Part shown: positions 1 to 21,000 of the stretch, piece after piece | How the letters are laid out: each line of letters opens with the position of its first letter | How positions within the stretch are numbered: position 1 is the stretch's first letter | Assembly: GCA_023055355.1 (NCBI GenBank) | Contig: JALJCS010000028.1 | Span: 4,030,418-4,094,417, forward strand | DNA length: 64,000 nucleotides | Direction of reading: 5' to 3' | From: Agelaius tricolor | Lineage: Eukaryota > Chordata > Aves > Passeriformes > Icteridae | The notes under the pieces: model-generated | What the model saw: only the letters and a program-made list of their open reading frames with translations | Told to the model about the DNA's origin: nothing | Databases searched by the model: none | Translations under genes and position numbers: made by a program

Positions 1-184
1 AAGAACAGCTCCTAAATGAACTCTCGTCTTCCCTGACTGACTCATACTCTGCTCTGTCATACAAAATGCTGTCCTGCTCTGACTTGCCCACAGAAATCTT
101 TGGGACTGCAAGAAATCCTCAGTCCTGTGTACTCCCACTCCTATCTCACCCTGGAGGGAGCAGCTGTGGCAGAGTCTGGCTTAC

Positions 185-7070
<6,886 letters not shown>

Positions 7071-7129
7071 TTCGGGAAGATGAAAAGTCTGATTGGGGTG
7101 GTTTAAGTAATGAGCATGTATGGTGCCGG

Positions 7130-7545
7130 ATTGCACGAGGACGGCTGGTGAAAGCATCTCTCAAGGAGAAAGGCTGAGGCAGTTGGGCCTGTTTAGCATC
7201 GAGAAGAGACGGATGAGAGGGCACTCGTGAATGTGTAAACGTCTAAAAGGAAAATGCCAAGAAGGGGGAACTAAGGCTCTGCTTAGTGGTGCCGACCACT
7301 GGGACACAAGGCAACAGGCAGAAAGTGATGCACATGAAGTCCCAGCTGAACATGAGGAAGAACTTTCCTATGTGGGTGACCAAGGACATGAATGGATTGC
7401 CCACAGAGGGTGTGGAGACTTTTCACTGGACATTTTCCATCTGGGCACAATCCTGTGCCATGTGCTTGAGCAGGGAGATTGGAGCAGATGATTTGCTGTG
7501 GTGCCTACCAACTTCACCCATCCTATGGTTCTGTGGGTATTGCAA
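7130..7545 (+). mobile_element. CR1 LINE, 3'-end fragment
   Basis: The order of segments follows the 3' end of avian CR1: GGCTGAGGCAGTTGGGCCTG, then GAACATGAGGAAGAACTTTC, then a TGCCCACAGAGG-like block, ending in the terminal ATCCTATGGTTCTGTGGG. It is 5'-truncated, as most CR1 copies are, and noticeably diverged. It lies between the SRM promoter and the EXOSC10 3' end. Confidence 0.85.
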
Positions 7546-8900
7546 AAGCAGCTTCAGTTCTAGTGCTGGTGGGCCCAGGTGAGGGCTCAGTGGCCTTACA
7601 GAATGTGGTGTGTTCTGTGAGAAGCAGATTTTGGGAGAAATGCACCAAGGTTCTACTGAGAGTAGTTCTCCAACTAGGTTACACACAGACCTCCAACAAC
7701 TGCTGCACAAGAGTAAAACAACCTCACAGTAGGGGAGACTCCAGTGCTCCAGCTGCACAGGCACAACCAAGGGAATAAAGCATGGATGTAGTTGCTAGTC
7801 ACTTCCATTAAAGACATTTTAAAACCTTTTGCAATTCATAAAGGGAAAACAGAAAAAGACTAAAATTAGGATCATCCTTGAAATGTCACTTTCCTTGGAA
7901 TTTAAAGTAGAGGATTTAAACCACAGAGATTTTAATATCCCCTGGACCAATGGGGCTTTTGCTGACACTTACTTGTTCTTCAAGTTAAAGAAATAACAAG
8001 AACTGGTAAAGCTGACAAGGAGGGAATTGGCAACCCTTGCAAATGCACTTGGAGACAATTGCTACTTAACTGCCTCTTTACAAAAACATTCTCCAATATT
8101 CAGCCCTGCAAGCAGATTTTACAAGAAAGAGACTCAGTTCTACCATTACACTAAGATACCTAAGGAGGAAAACCCCTCCTGTGCTCCTTCCACTCCCTAT
8201 TATTTCCCAGAAACAGGGAAAAAGACTGAAAACAAACTAAATCTCAAGTTTCCTCATAGTTTTTGTAAAATAAAGCCCTGTTAAAATGTCAGGTCTTCAT
8301 CAGAATAAACTGTCACTGACCCATCCAGTACTGATGATACTGTTTCTGATACTCTTTCTACAAAGAATTAAAGGTAACTCTCTGTGGGTATTTAAAACTT
8401 GGCCATGTTAGTTTAGCTGTAGAGATTCAGCTGAAGCACAGAACCCTCCACCTTTTCCCTGCCACCACACTGCCAACCCATGTTCTTCCCTTCTGCCTAA
8501 TGCTCTTTGCTCTTACTTTCATTCTGGAACTTCATGGTGAAACCATTGGTCTCCTATACCTCTTTTTTTTTCCTTAAAATACAATCTTTCCATTAAAATA
8601 CACCAGCACTGTGAGATAAACGAACTCTTTTTCTGTATTACCTTGTATTATAAGAGATGAGCTGTGCAGTTCAATTTGTAAGCAAGGTCTATCATGAAAG
8701 ACACTCTGGCCTCATTTCCTTCTCTGAACTGCTGGGGTTTGAGCTCCAAGAAGGGACAAGTTTAGCCTAATTGTGTTTGAGGACACAGGATAAATTTTCA
8801 AAATTATAAACAAAGCAACACTGTGAGTATAATTAGGGAAAAAAAAAAGCAATGTGAATATAACAAAAGTGACATCAATTCAGATGTTTTTCCTTTGGGA
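7546..8900. other. Intergenic stretch with no recognised feature
   Basis: Moderately AT-rich single-copy-looking DNA between the CR1 copy and the presumed EXOSC10 3' end. Only short unsupported open frames are present. I see no RNA gene, repeat array or conserved exon. Confidence 0.5.
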
Positions 8901-8910
8901 AAAAAAGGAT

Positions 8911-8916
8911 TTTAAT
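8911..8916 (-). terminator. Candidate EXOSC10 polyadenylation signal (ATTAAA)
   Basis: Read on the minus strand this hexamer is ATTAAA, about 120 bases after the EXOSC10 stop at 9037-9039. A T-rich stretch follows it on that strand. It is the first reasonable signal, but a later one cannot be excluded. Confidence 0.35.
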
Positions 8917-9036
8917 GGTTTTAAAAACTTTCCTGTACAAAAACTGATCAATGACTGGCATTTGCTTTCCCATGGTGGCAACACTTTTGATGACTGTTTC
9001 ATTCAGCAGCAACTCCCACAGGTCCTGTAACCAAAA

Positions 9037-12000
9037 TTATCTCTTTGGCCAGTGGTGTGTCGAACCCCTGCAAAAGAGTTTAAAAAAAAACACTTTAAAT
9101 TCACTCAAGATTGAAAATCAACCATGTTACAAGGATTCTATCAAGAAAGAGAGGGTCCTGAGGCAGAGAGCACCCTTCTCCCTGCAGGGCTGCCCTTATG
9201 ACTAAGTAACACACAATAATCAAAGCTGTACACTAAACACTAAGTATCTATTCAGAATAAGAATGTTCATACTTGGCAGTACTTTTATTCCTCCCAAGCT
9301 AGGCAGATGTTTTCCACTTCCACCTATCTCTGATGAAAGAAAGCAACTCCCACATCCTTTAACACAAACTTTTACCTCAGCATTTCAAACCTTCCACCCA
9401 GTCATCGCATTAATCTAAATTTTTCCATTAATTGTCTTGCATTAATCCTAAATTGTTGGGGTTTTTTTCTTTTTTTTTTTGTCCTTTAAACTGATGTCAG
9501 GGTGTGATGCAAGCTCTTCCATTGAACATGCTGAAGCTCCCACAGCAGCAGAGGGCAATAGCTGTGGTCTGCCCATGGTTCAGGGGCAGGGGTGTGCAAA
9601 CACCCAGCTGGATGAGAGCAGGATAAATAAAACCACACCTTTCAGCTTTCCCCACCAGGTAGGACATGCTCCGGTTTCCAGACTGTTGAAGTTTGTTAGC
9701 TCCAGCAAATTTCTGCACACAGAAACAAACAAACAAATAAAACATCACTACAGTGAGGTTCCTCCCAAGCATATTCCATGTGCTGCCAGATCTTTCCAAT
9801 TTCACAGAAATTCCATGTGCTGCCAGATCTTTCCAATTTCACAGAATTCTGCTCATTGACTTCCCTAAATATGCATAAAAGGCAGCATAAAACGTTGTGT
9901 CAGTTCATCATTAAGCCATGGTTTGGTTGTTTATGGGTTTTTTCTTCTTTTCAATCTCAATTAGCAATAAGTTAAGTAAAAAAGTCTCTGAGCTGAGACT
10001 GTTTCTAATAACAATACTTGGAGGGGTACATGAGCAACATGCAAAGCTGACATGTCCTGGAACCACTGGGATGCCTGTGATTTTTGAGAATTTAATTTAG
10101 AACTGGAATTCCTGGTGGTTTGCTGTGATCCAAATGTCATACTTGTGATGTACAGAGGCACAGGTGTGTGAGCAATGTATGAATAGGTGGGAAACAACAA
10201 GAGAGTCTGAGGGACTCCAAGGAATCTCCTAGTGAATGGAAAGAAATAAAGAATAATGAACCTGGGATTGGAAGCTGCCTCTCAGCAGCTGTTAGGGAAC
10301 ATTCTGCAGGTGCACAAAATATCATGTGCCCTCCCAGAGAGCCCCTGGCTGGGTACATACAATCACCCCCATTTCTGTTCCTCCTTCCATGACAGGTCCA
10401 TACCTTGCCTGTGTAAGCTTGCTTGGCAGGATCAAATTGAGGTGACTGTTTTGATTTGCTGCCTCCTAAGAGACAGAGGAGAGAAGCTGTTACTAAAATT
10501 TTCTATAAAGAACAATGCATTCCACAGTGCTCCTTTGATGATATGGAGGTTTCACTACAGTCTCCCACACAGTAAAATCCAGAACAATCTCTTAAGGGCA
10601 GGAGATGTCTTTGAATAGTTCCTTTATTACAAAGGAGTCAAATCCCCTTTGCCTCTTAGTTCCTGGCTCCAATTAAACAGATAAGAGAAAAGAAACAAAA
10701 TCCAAATCCACAACCCACTTGGCCAATTATTGCAGGATTTTGTTTCCAAATCAGAAAAGGAATACTGAAGTGTACATTCCTCAAGTCCATTTCTTGAACT
10801 ATTTCCCCACTATAAGGTGAGCACATTGTACAGTCTGGATCCACACTCACACAGCCCTCTCAAATCTCAGCTGGTAACATTTCCACAGTGTGCAGCACTC
10901 CAGCAAGGGATCAGATCTTACCTGCAAACACTTTGAAGCTGGAATTGCTGTAATCAAAGGGGGTAAACTGCCTCAGTGTTTCCAGCTCCTCTGGTTGCTG
11001 GGTTTTTTTCTGCCGTTTCCTTTCCTGCGTTGGCAGCTCTGCTCCTGTTTCTGCTCCTATTTCACTTGTGTCTCTCTCCTTCTTCCTATTAGCTTGCTCC
11101 TGCTATGAAAGCAACCCACAGAATAGAAAAAAGGATAAGTTGAAGAAAGGAGAATGAAACAACTCATTGTGCAAATGGACTGCCCCATGGAGCCAGGCTT
11201 CAGTGCCTGCTCTTGCCTTTGGCCATAATAGCATGGGGAGAAATCTCTGTGCTCTTCCTGGGGCCTAAACTGCTATTTTTTTTTTTTACCTCACAGTAGG
11301 GACTTGTATAAAAAGCTAAATTGTCATTTTAGAGGATATGGGAAGCTGAGATCTGCTGTGGCCTCACTGGCATATTTGGGGGAACCTGTGCAGAACAACT
11401 GAAGAGCCTTAAGGGAAGTGAGGAGCAGTGGTAGGAAAACATCCCCTACTGCACACATGGAGGGATGGGATGATGTGCACTGCACAATTAACAGGAGCCT
11501 GCTGTTACACCTGGGGCAGCACCACACAAAGATTACTGTCAAAACACTCTCATTCAGGTATTTCAGCTACAGGGCTCAGAGTTTCATTCTGAATTATGTT
11601 ATAGCAGTCCAGAGGAGCAATGGCTGGAAGGAGGGATTCTGTGACATACCATGGCTTGCTGGCGAACAGACACAACATTCTGGGCTGGCTTTTTATTCAA
11701 CTTCTGTGTCTGGACGTGGGCAGCTAAGGAGACAAACAAGCATTACTGTAAAAAGCAGGAGTGAGTTAGCCAGGGCTTAGAAAAAGCAAGCAGAGCAGCT
11801 TGTGTCAAGTCTCAAGACACACCAAGGAAGGGAAGAATGGCTGTACCTGACTGCTGGGCTGCTTTCTTATTGGTTTCATTCTTGGGCTTCTTCTGTCCTG
11901 GTGCCTGACTCATCAACTTCCATCGATTGCTGATCTGCAATGAAGAAAATATTACCTGGAAACACTTTCTTTAAGGTTTCATGGCAAGAAGTTGTTGATA

Positions 12001-15000
12001 AACTTGCTAACACATGCTGGTGCATGTAGAGTACAAGAGTACTCATTAAGAGTACAAAAGATCATTAAGAGTACAAAAGATCAAATTCAGCTGTAAAAGA
12101 GATTAAGATCTGCTGCCCCATGTGAAGTAAAACCAAATGCTTTAAAAGTTCAAAGCTACAAACAAGCCTCAAGAACAAATGCACATACTTTCAGTAGAGT
12201 TTTCAGCTTTGACAGACAGGGACTATACAGGAGAATGTCTCCAGTCCCTGGTTCTTCAAAGTATACAAAGTCACAGAAACATGTTAAGTTTCTCAAGAAG
12301 TATCCAAGGAGAAAAAAAAATATCTGTATTGCTGAGGCTCACAATGGAAAATAAACTCCTTATTTGTTTCTTTTGTACTACTTGGCAGGAAGTTTTAGCA
12401 CTAGTCTTACTTCATAAATTTTTGATGATGGGTCAAACTTTGCAGATTGTGAGACATAGGCAGAATTCTCCTCTGGAGGTAGATACTGTAGAAAGGAAAA
12501 AAAAATTTGCTTTAAACAGCATGGAACATTTAGCTCATTGCTGAAATGCTACTTTGTTGTAAATCAGTGAGTTCATCTGAAGAAATATTCTACAGATAGA
12601 ACACCTTGTGGGAAAAAAGAAGTCACCACAGCTACTGCCAAGAGAAATACTAAAGAAAAAGAACAACTAAAAACCCCTCCACACAAAACCAAAACACCCT
12701 CAACAGACCAAACATCAACTGCACGCCAGAAAAAAATTTGATATTATTTTCTGGTAATTTACCACTCCAGATGTGTAACAGCATTCTATTGTTCTTCTGA
12801 TTCATTACAAGAGTAGAATCAGCTTACTAATCCTAGCCATAAAGGACAGATGAAAAACCTGAAAAACCTAAAACTAGCTTAAAAACCCATGGTGAATGGT
12901 CTGTTTACTATGTAGAAAGACTTGTATCCAAGAGGTATTTAAATGTGTTTTGAAAACAAGTCCACACAGGTGTCTTTGCAAGGACAATCCCTTAATTCCA
13001 GTCAGAGAGCAGCAGCTGATGCTCTGTCAAGCCCTTCTGATATGCCTGAAAAACAAGCTCAGGGCATCCTCTGCACTGGGGAATTTGAATCCCACTGCTG
13101 GGCTCTTTTACCATTTTAAATGGATTTTCAAAGGACTCCATTATTAGCTGAGCTTTCCTCTGTGCAGCGGTCAAAGTCCTCTTATTTCCTTTGTTTTCAT
13201 CACATTCCTTAAAAGAAAAGAAAAAAAAGGAAGAAATATTAACACAAATATTCCTTTTGTTTGGCTCCTGCCATTTCATGCCATGCTGCTTCTCACTCTG
13301 AAATTCTACTGACAGCAGTGACCCTCCAGAGACATGGACCAACCTTCCTAAGCCAGGCCTGATGCTGTCAAAAGTCAGTACCACTGCCATGCATTCCCAC
13401 CTTATTTCTTTCAACACTTCCACACAGTTTTATCAGGTTATTAAATCTGTTTTCAATCTGTTTTCTAGCATTTCAATACTGACACTGTCACAAACATCCT
13501 GCTTACACTGAATATGCTGACAGTGGTAGTAGCAACAAGACATGTTGACTCTGGTTGATTATCTTGAATATCCTTTGTCCTCTCACTGTCTGAAAAGAGA
13601 CAAACATCTTCCAAAACCAGTGCAGGGTCTGCATGAAAAGGAAAGAAAATTTTTATTAGAGTCTTTTTCTTAGTGTATTTTACTGCTCTTTTGTGTCATG
13701 AGGTTTCCCTGAAGGTTTTTTCAGGACTGCTTATTTTCCCCATGTCAAAGCTCCATCATTGCATTATTAGCACAGCTTTTAGGTTAACTCTAAATTACCC
13801 AAGGCAGAGTTATTCTGAAAATCATCCATAGGAATCCGTGAGCTGTCATGTGGTCCAAAGAGGGCATTCTCCAGCTTCTGCAGAGAGATTCAAATTACAA
13901 ACACCATTGATACACTACAAATGTATTATTTTCACATACTGCAGAGACACTTGAATGAAAATTCAAACAAAAGGGATGAAATTCAGAGATGGAATATTCT
14001 TAGTGGAGCTCATGTGCCAGAGCACACTGCACCTGGAATCAAATGCCACCTGTGCAAACACCATGAGCTCATGAGATGCTGTACTTGATGTACATGACAA
14101 GAGAGAAGAGTCAGCCTTAGAAATTATCTGAAAGCTCTCTTCTTACAGCTCAGTCCATATATTCCAACACACATGAAACTGTCCAGCAGCCAGAGTGTTT
14201 GCTGATGAAACCTTAAGTGCTGCTTGATGGTGGTTTGTAAAATATCAGTTAACAACTGGTAATATTATGAATCTGGCACAGATAAGTACCATGAAGCTAA
14301 AGCAGAGAAACTTGTAAAATGGATGGGAGAAGCAATTCACTAGCAGGTAGAATTTGGATACATTTGTTTCCAAGTTTAAGGCTTAAGACACTAGGTAAAA
14401 ACACAATGCAAACAATACCTCAGGGTTAGGTAGAGGTGCTCTCTTCCTGACTGCTGAAGTCATCTCAGACTAGAATGGGAGAGAAAGGTCAGTCACTTAA
14501 AAGCCCTCTTTCTTCTAGGCTGGCCACCTTATCAATGTTTTCATCACATTTATCACAAGCTAGCAGGATAATAAAATGACTTTCTTCTTCTCCTGCAGTG
14601 TTTGCACTTGGCTATACATTCAAACACCTCACACAGAGAGGGCACGTTCTTGCTCACATGTTCTTTTCACTGAGGATGAAAGCTGCATGAATATCAACAT
14701 GCTGCTGATATATTTTAACTGATTAACTTCTTACACCTAGGTTGGTTCTTTTGCCTCACCAGAGCTGTACAATATTTATGAGTCCAATATTTACAATACA
14801 GTATTTATGAGTCCATTTACATGGCCAGCAAACTCCACAAGGTGCAGTTCTTGCTCACACAGGCAAATGTGATGTACAGTATAAGACAAACTGCATTCTG
14901 TTCAAGAACTGTCTGCTCATTTACTGCTCCAGTTTTCCAGGAAACTACACCATGTGTAAGCCACTACACAGCAGACAGGCAAGAAGTTACACCATATCTT

Positions 15001-18000
15001 CCTGTTCTACTACAAAATTCAGTGTTCAAAAAGTAAAATTCAGCATTCACATTATCACAGGTCCCCATTCAGCTCCAGGGCCTGGCTTAGGGATGCCAGT
15101 GATTCATCTCCTGTGTGGTACAAGCTACCCCTACCTTGAGGAGAGGCATCTCTCGGGCCTGCTGAATGAGCAGGTGCAATTCATTAATCTGCTGGCGAAC
15201 AAGTGGTGGGACAGGGTTACAGCAAGCAATGATCCCCTGGGATTCTCTGCAGAGAGAGCAGGAAAATTCAGTGGGCTGGATTTATGGCTGGTATGTTGGG
15301 CATTTGCATTCAAAGGATATAACCACTGTCCTGAGTGTGACAGAGCAAGAAAAGTCAGATTAATCTCTGTGATGAAATTCTGCACCAGGTTTGTGCAGAT
15401 GAGGAGAAGCCATAGGGTCAGCTCTCCTCATCATCATTTCATTCAGTATTCACCTATGAAAGCTGAGCCAGGCAGCAGACCTGCCTTTAAAGATGTATTT
15501 TTTTTCTTTATTCTCAAGTATGGTTGTTAGGTGATGAGTGCCAAATGTTTGAGGAAAATATTGTATAAATTGGGTGTTTTAAGGGATATGTCCCTTGCCC
15601 TCCCCACTCCTTTAGGAATTGCAATAAAAATCCAAATAAGTTTTGGGGGCACTCACCCCTCTCTTGCTCTGTAAAAGTGAAGGAATCTCAGAGGGAATGT
15701 GTAACACAGAGCAATGCAAAGGAAAGTGGTTTATTAGTGCAATACAATCCAAGTGATGTATCCCAGACATCTGAAGCCTTCTGAAGGAGCACTGCTATTT
15801 ATTTCTCTTCCAAACTGAACAACTATAGAGAAAAGCAGTACTGACAGCTGGAAAGAAGGGACCAACTGCAGAGATAATTACACACTTGGATGTGACTTGC
15901 TGGATATTAAGATCAAGTAAGACTCCTTCAATGTGAACAAAACTTACTTGGGCAGCTCCTCTGCAATCTTCAACAGCATGTGGTTTGGTAGCACATACCT
16001 ACAACACAAAGAGGTGGCATAAATGTAACAGAATGTTCAAAACAATTAAAAACACCTTCAAAGTATACAACTCTGCCCCCATTACAAGGTCTGAGACGAT
16101 GAAACAACTTAAAAATAAAAGAAACATAACAACTTCTGTGTAACAAGCAGCAGCCTGATGTAGCACAGTAATTTCTAGAGGTAACAAAGTTGTCCCATCT
16201 CAGGGGAGATTTACTAAAGCATTAAGTCAGTGTCCATAACAAAAGACTTCCTACCCTGTGCTCTCATCCTCTTGACGTGCTATCTTGTCTCTCCATGCAA
16301 ACAGCAGCCTAAATGCTGCCAGCTGCTGGGTATCAAGGTGTTTTTTCTGCCTCCTGTAGAGATCAAGGTAGGATTCATCTGTAAAGAGGGGCTTGATGTA
16401 TTTCTGGATAGGAAAAGAAGAAGCACTCATGAGCTTTCTGTTCTGCCTCTCTCAGACACAGAATCTCACACGGACATCAGGGGACTAAATTCACTTTGGT
16501 ACAATGTGTCCTTGAGCTTTTTATCCTAAACTATCCTGAAAAACACACATCTCATCCATGGTTAGGGGAAATCCACCCTCATCAAATCCAGGAGCAGCTT
16601 TACTATCACCAAGCTTTACTCCATCCCACAAAGCCTACTTTCATAGACAGTGTTTTCCACAGGCACAATATAGTGAATGCAACCCCAGTGAGGCTTTGAA
16701 CTTCTAGGAACATCCAGCAGAACCAGAAATGTAACAACTCTCAGAAAAAACACAAGCTGACTGCATTGTGAGGCCATGGAATACTAGCATTCAAAAAAGA
16801 GCAGGAAGGCATCTGAACCCAGGGACCATGGGTAGTGAAAGTGTCTGCACACGATTGAGTCAGAGTATCTACAGATGTTTTCAGACACACAAAAAGAAAA
16901 AGACATAGAAGAGGTGCAGGTAATCAAAGCAGGTGAAGCTTTACCTTCAGGCAGATGTCCCTGCTGCGCTGCCACACAACCTGCAGCTGTGTGGGCTGCT
17001 CCTTCCCTCTCTCCCACAGCAACTCCCTCACTTTATCATAGATGTAGAGCAAGTAGTGAGTGTCCTCACGGGCATACCGGACCATTTCTTCTGGCAAAGG
17101 GCTACAAAAAGAGCCAGAATTACACCAACATATTTCAGCTGCCCTGCCAAACTGTTACTTTTCTCTTAAAACTGTTACTTTTCTCTTAAAACTGTTACTT
17201 TTCTCTTAAAACTGTTACTTTTCTCTTAAAAGGCATATTAGGGCAAAATGCATATGAGATATACCAAGAACTAACATAGAAAATCCGTTTTTGTACTGAA
17301 GGATTGGTCAGGAAGCAGCAGTAAAATGCTGTGCACTCTCCAGTTCACATCCTTGTTTGTGTGCTGGAGAGCAGGACTGCTGTGCAGCTAAGTCATGTGG
17401 TAGAACTGCTTGCCATGGTATTTGTCATAGCCCTCCTCTCTCTGCAGAGCCTACAAAAGTAGACTTGAGATCTCTGTGGTGGGCAGGGTGCACCTGCATA
17501 GTCAAGATCACTGCTCCAACACCATCTGCTCTGCCTGGCACAGGTGATGAAATGTTTTTGTGGGGGCACTAGAGGAGCAAATACTGTCTCTGGAACACTG
17601 TAGTGTTCAAGAACTGCTCCTAAGAAGCGAGCTTCCAGATTTTCATTACTTCATCTTTGCAGATCTTTCCAAAAAGAACTCATTTTCTAAAAAAACTGAG
17701 GGAAAATGTAACACTCAAAAGCTTTGAATGAGCTGTGCTCATTCACTTTGAGACTAAGCCATAACTATGGGTCCTGCAAGCAGAAGCTCTAGCAATGCAA
17801 ACAAGGAGAAGTGCTACCTTGCAGCCCATTTGAGGGGCAGTTCTTACCGTATTCTCCAGTCAGCCAGCTGGTATTTCTTGTCAGCATCTACATTGCAATA
17901 CAGCTTCAGCAGGTGATCCAAAGAATGTCTGCCAAGACTGAGGAGACGAGCAGCTTGGTGAGTATCAAACACATTCACCAAGTACAGGCCAAAGTCTCTT

Positions 18001-21000
18001 TGCAGCCATTCCACGTCTGAATCAGCTCCATGAAGGACCTTGAAATGCATAAAAATTTGGGAATGATGCAAAGAACATTTCTACTCCAGGCCGGTAGTGC
18101 TGTGCTTTCATACTCATGTGTTCTAGATTTCTTTTCTCTGTTTTTTACTGTTAAGTACAGAACTACTAAATAAGTGCATCTGGCAAGTAATTCACTACTA
18201 ACATCAAGGAAACAGCTCCTGAACAAATTATACTGCAAGCAGAATCAAGTGATCAAGACTGAGCACACAGTGTGATTTTAATGATAAGAAAGCTTAAACT
18301 AAAACAACAGTAATATTAATTTTAAAAGAAATCAGGTGAATTTTGCAGCTGACCTTCACAATTGCAGGGTCTGTGAAGGTCTCATTGAGGATGTTCATGT
18401 CGCTGCGCAGCTCCAGGGTATCAATGATGAAATCTTCTGTTCTGGTGGAAATCTGCATCAGACATGTCAAGCCAAGGAAGGTCCTGTAGGAGTGGTGCTG
18501 GAAACAGGGAAGAGGGATGTAAGCTAGGATTCATTACAGAAACAATGCTATAAAACAAATGGCATTCTAAGTGAGGGAAGAAAGAGCAACAAGGACTTAT
18601 TTGAGACAAAGAGACACTGGATGAGCAAACTTTCTCTTTGCAGTGACTAAGATGACATTAAAAACACAGGATTAATTGAAAGAAGGATCAAATTCACTAA
18701 GTGCACAGCCAGCCCTGCCATTGGAAAACTTCTAATACTGACACAGTTTAATTCAACCTTATAGATAATATCAGACAGATCAGGGGTCAGGAACTGTCTT
18801 TTCATGTCAGGGAGTACAGAAACCAGGAGAAAACCACCCCCCACCACCCCCATGAGAAGAATATAATTTTCTCCTATCTCCTAAAATACACATGTAACTT
18901 CTAAATATAAAATGCAACTGGATTACCTCTAAGTCCAAGGCAAATTCTTTACAAGTCATAAGCTTTTCATTTAGTTCTACCAGCTCATCCAGTGTGGTGA
19001 TAAAATGACAGGGTGTTTCCTGAATGGGCCTGTACATCTGGCAGAACAAATGAATTAGGCATGGTATAATCACATGGTATAATAAACCAAATAATCACTG
19101 TCAACTCCCAATCCCAACCTCCACCCTCCAACCTGAAATTTGTCAAATATGGCTTTAAATGTACTACATCTGTAGTTTAAAATTAAAGTGGGCACCAACC
19201 TGGAGTTCAGGTTTCTTGAGAACTTCATCTGGTGGAGAAAAACGCTCCAGTTCATACTGGTAAGGGTGAGCAAACCTGTGGAAATCAGGAAGAGACAAGC
19301 ACAGACTAAATTCCAGTCCTCTTTATGAGGACAGAGCACAGAGGCTTTGAGAGCTATGGTAGTTTCCCTATTCTGTCTCTTTTTAAGCAGAGGTTTAATG
19401 CAAACCACGTACAATGTAGTGTGGACACAAACACATGCAGAACTGTTTGTTATACATGATGAGCATCAGCACAATCTGAGCACACAGGTTCACCCAGGGG
19501 ACTCCAAGCACCTTGCTGGCAGGTTAGTTTCTTACATGTCTTGCTCAGTTTTCTGCGTCCTCTGCTGATGTATGAAGTCTGCCAAAGCAGCTGGCACATC
19601 CAAGTCCTCAGGGCGCTCCTTTCTCTGCCGTCCACTTTTTGTGAGGGCTGAACAACCAATATGGAATAACTGGACTAGGTCCCCCACATAACATGTTCTC
19701 AGCCTACCACTATCTCCCCCTCCACCCACCACAAGAGTTTACAAAGTAGCAAAAATCTCAATTTAGTGCTGCTGCTTTTGTTGTCATTTTGTACCTGAAA
19801 TAACAACTCAGTTACTTGGCTGTTTTTAGGAAGACACGAGGTGGTTTTGGCTCAAAAGCTTGGATGGAAATTGAAAAATCTTCAGAAAAACTTTTCAATC
19901 CTTCCCAGTTACTGAAAGTACAACTGCATCAGTGCAGAATACAGATGAACTGGGAGCAGCAGAATGTGTTCCTGAGACAGGGTGTTACCAGCAGCTTTGA
20001 CAAAGCACCAAAACCAAAGGTAGGTCTCCCCATACACATAGTGCAGCTCACCCATCTGAAAGAATATCTGTAAAGCCAACTAGACTAGGCAAGACTTCTC
20101 ATGCAAATGTGACTCTCATGTATGTTCAAGGTGGTAAAAAGCAGCAGCAGATTATCTGTTTGGAACAGATTATTTGCTGTAGACCAGCAAGAAGATGCTG
20201 TTTGCTGACCTACCCTGACATGACATAAATGGAAACAATAGTGTCACCAAGATCACCCAAACGTTCAACATCTCCTGCTATTTGTTTTTACAGTCCGTGA
20301 TTCCTCCTCTAGACTGTGAGGACAGGCTTGTGTCAAATACTTGCAACAAATTACAGCCCCAAGAAATAAACCCCTTACCTTCAGGCAGAGGCTTCAAAGC
20401 ATTTGGTTTGATAAAAATTTTAGGTACAAAGGGAGTGTTGGAATTGTCAATCTTTTCACGAAACTTCAGCTGTGGTCGAGAAATATTCTTGGCATGAAGG
20501 AGTCGGAATGTTTCAGACTGAGATCTTTTGTGGAATTCCCCTGCCTATTAAAAAAAAAACCCAGAGGTAAAACCAACATGATTTACCAGACACTGTTTTC
20601 CTCAGTCTGATCCAACATTCAGAGGAAGAGTTATACCCCACATTTAAAATTGAGTAACTTTTTTTCAGTAAGGAAAAAAAGTTGGGACTCAAGATCCTGA
20701 ATTCATAAGCACAGGAAAGGCTGTTGAGCATGTGAAACTGAAATGGCAATTGAAAGCACAAAGATTTCAGAACCAAGTTTGAATGAACAGGATAAAGAGA
20801 TAAAAGGGAGAGGTACTCAGAATGTGTGAAAAAACACGAGGGAACATTTAACTGCTCAACTCCACTGGAGAAGTGGTAGTGCAGTGGCTGGGAGAACAGC
20901 TGAGCCAACCCAGCCAAAGTGAGCATGGGGGCCTCACCTTACGGTTCCAGCTGGAAACAATCATCTGTGGGGGCTGTGACCCAGCTGGCAGGACTGGCTG

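Noticed and set aside
1..184. Last SRM exon (about six codons plus stop)
   Set aside because: No acceptor followed by an ALNDVS-like end was found. These bases look like intron 7, so the exon should be off the left edge.
7231..7582. 86- and 98-codon open frames on the plus strand
   Set aside because: They fall in the CR1 3' end and do not encode its reverse transcriptase.
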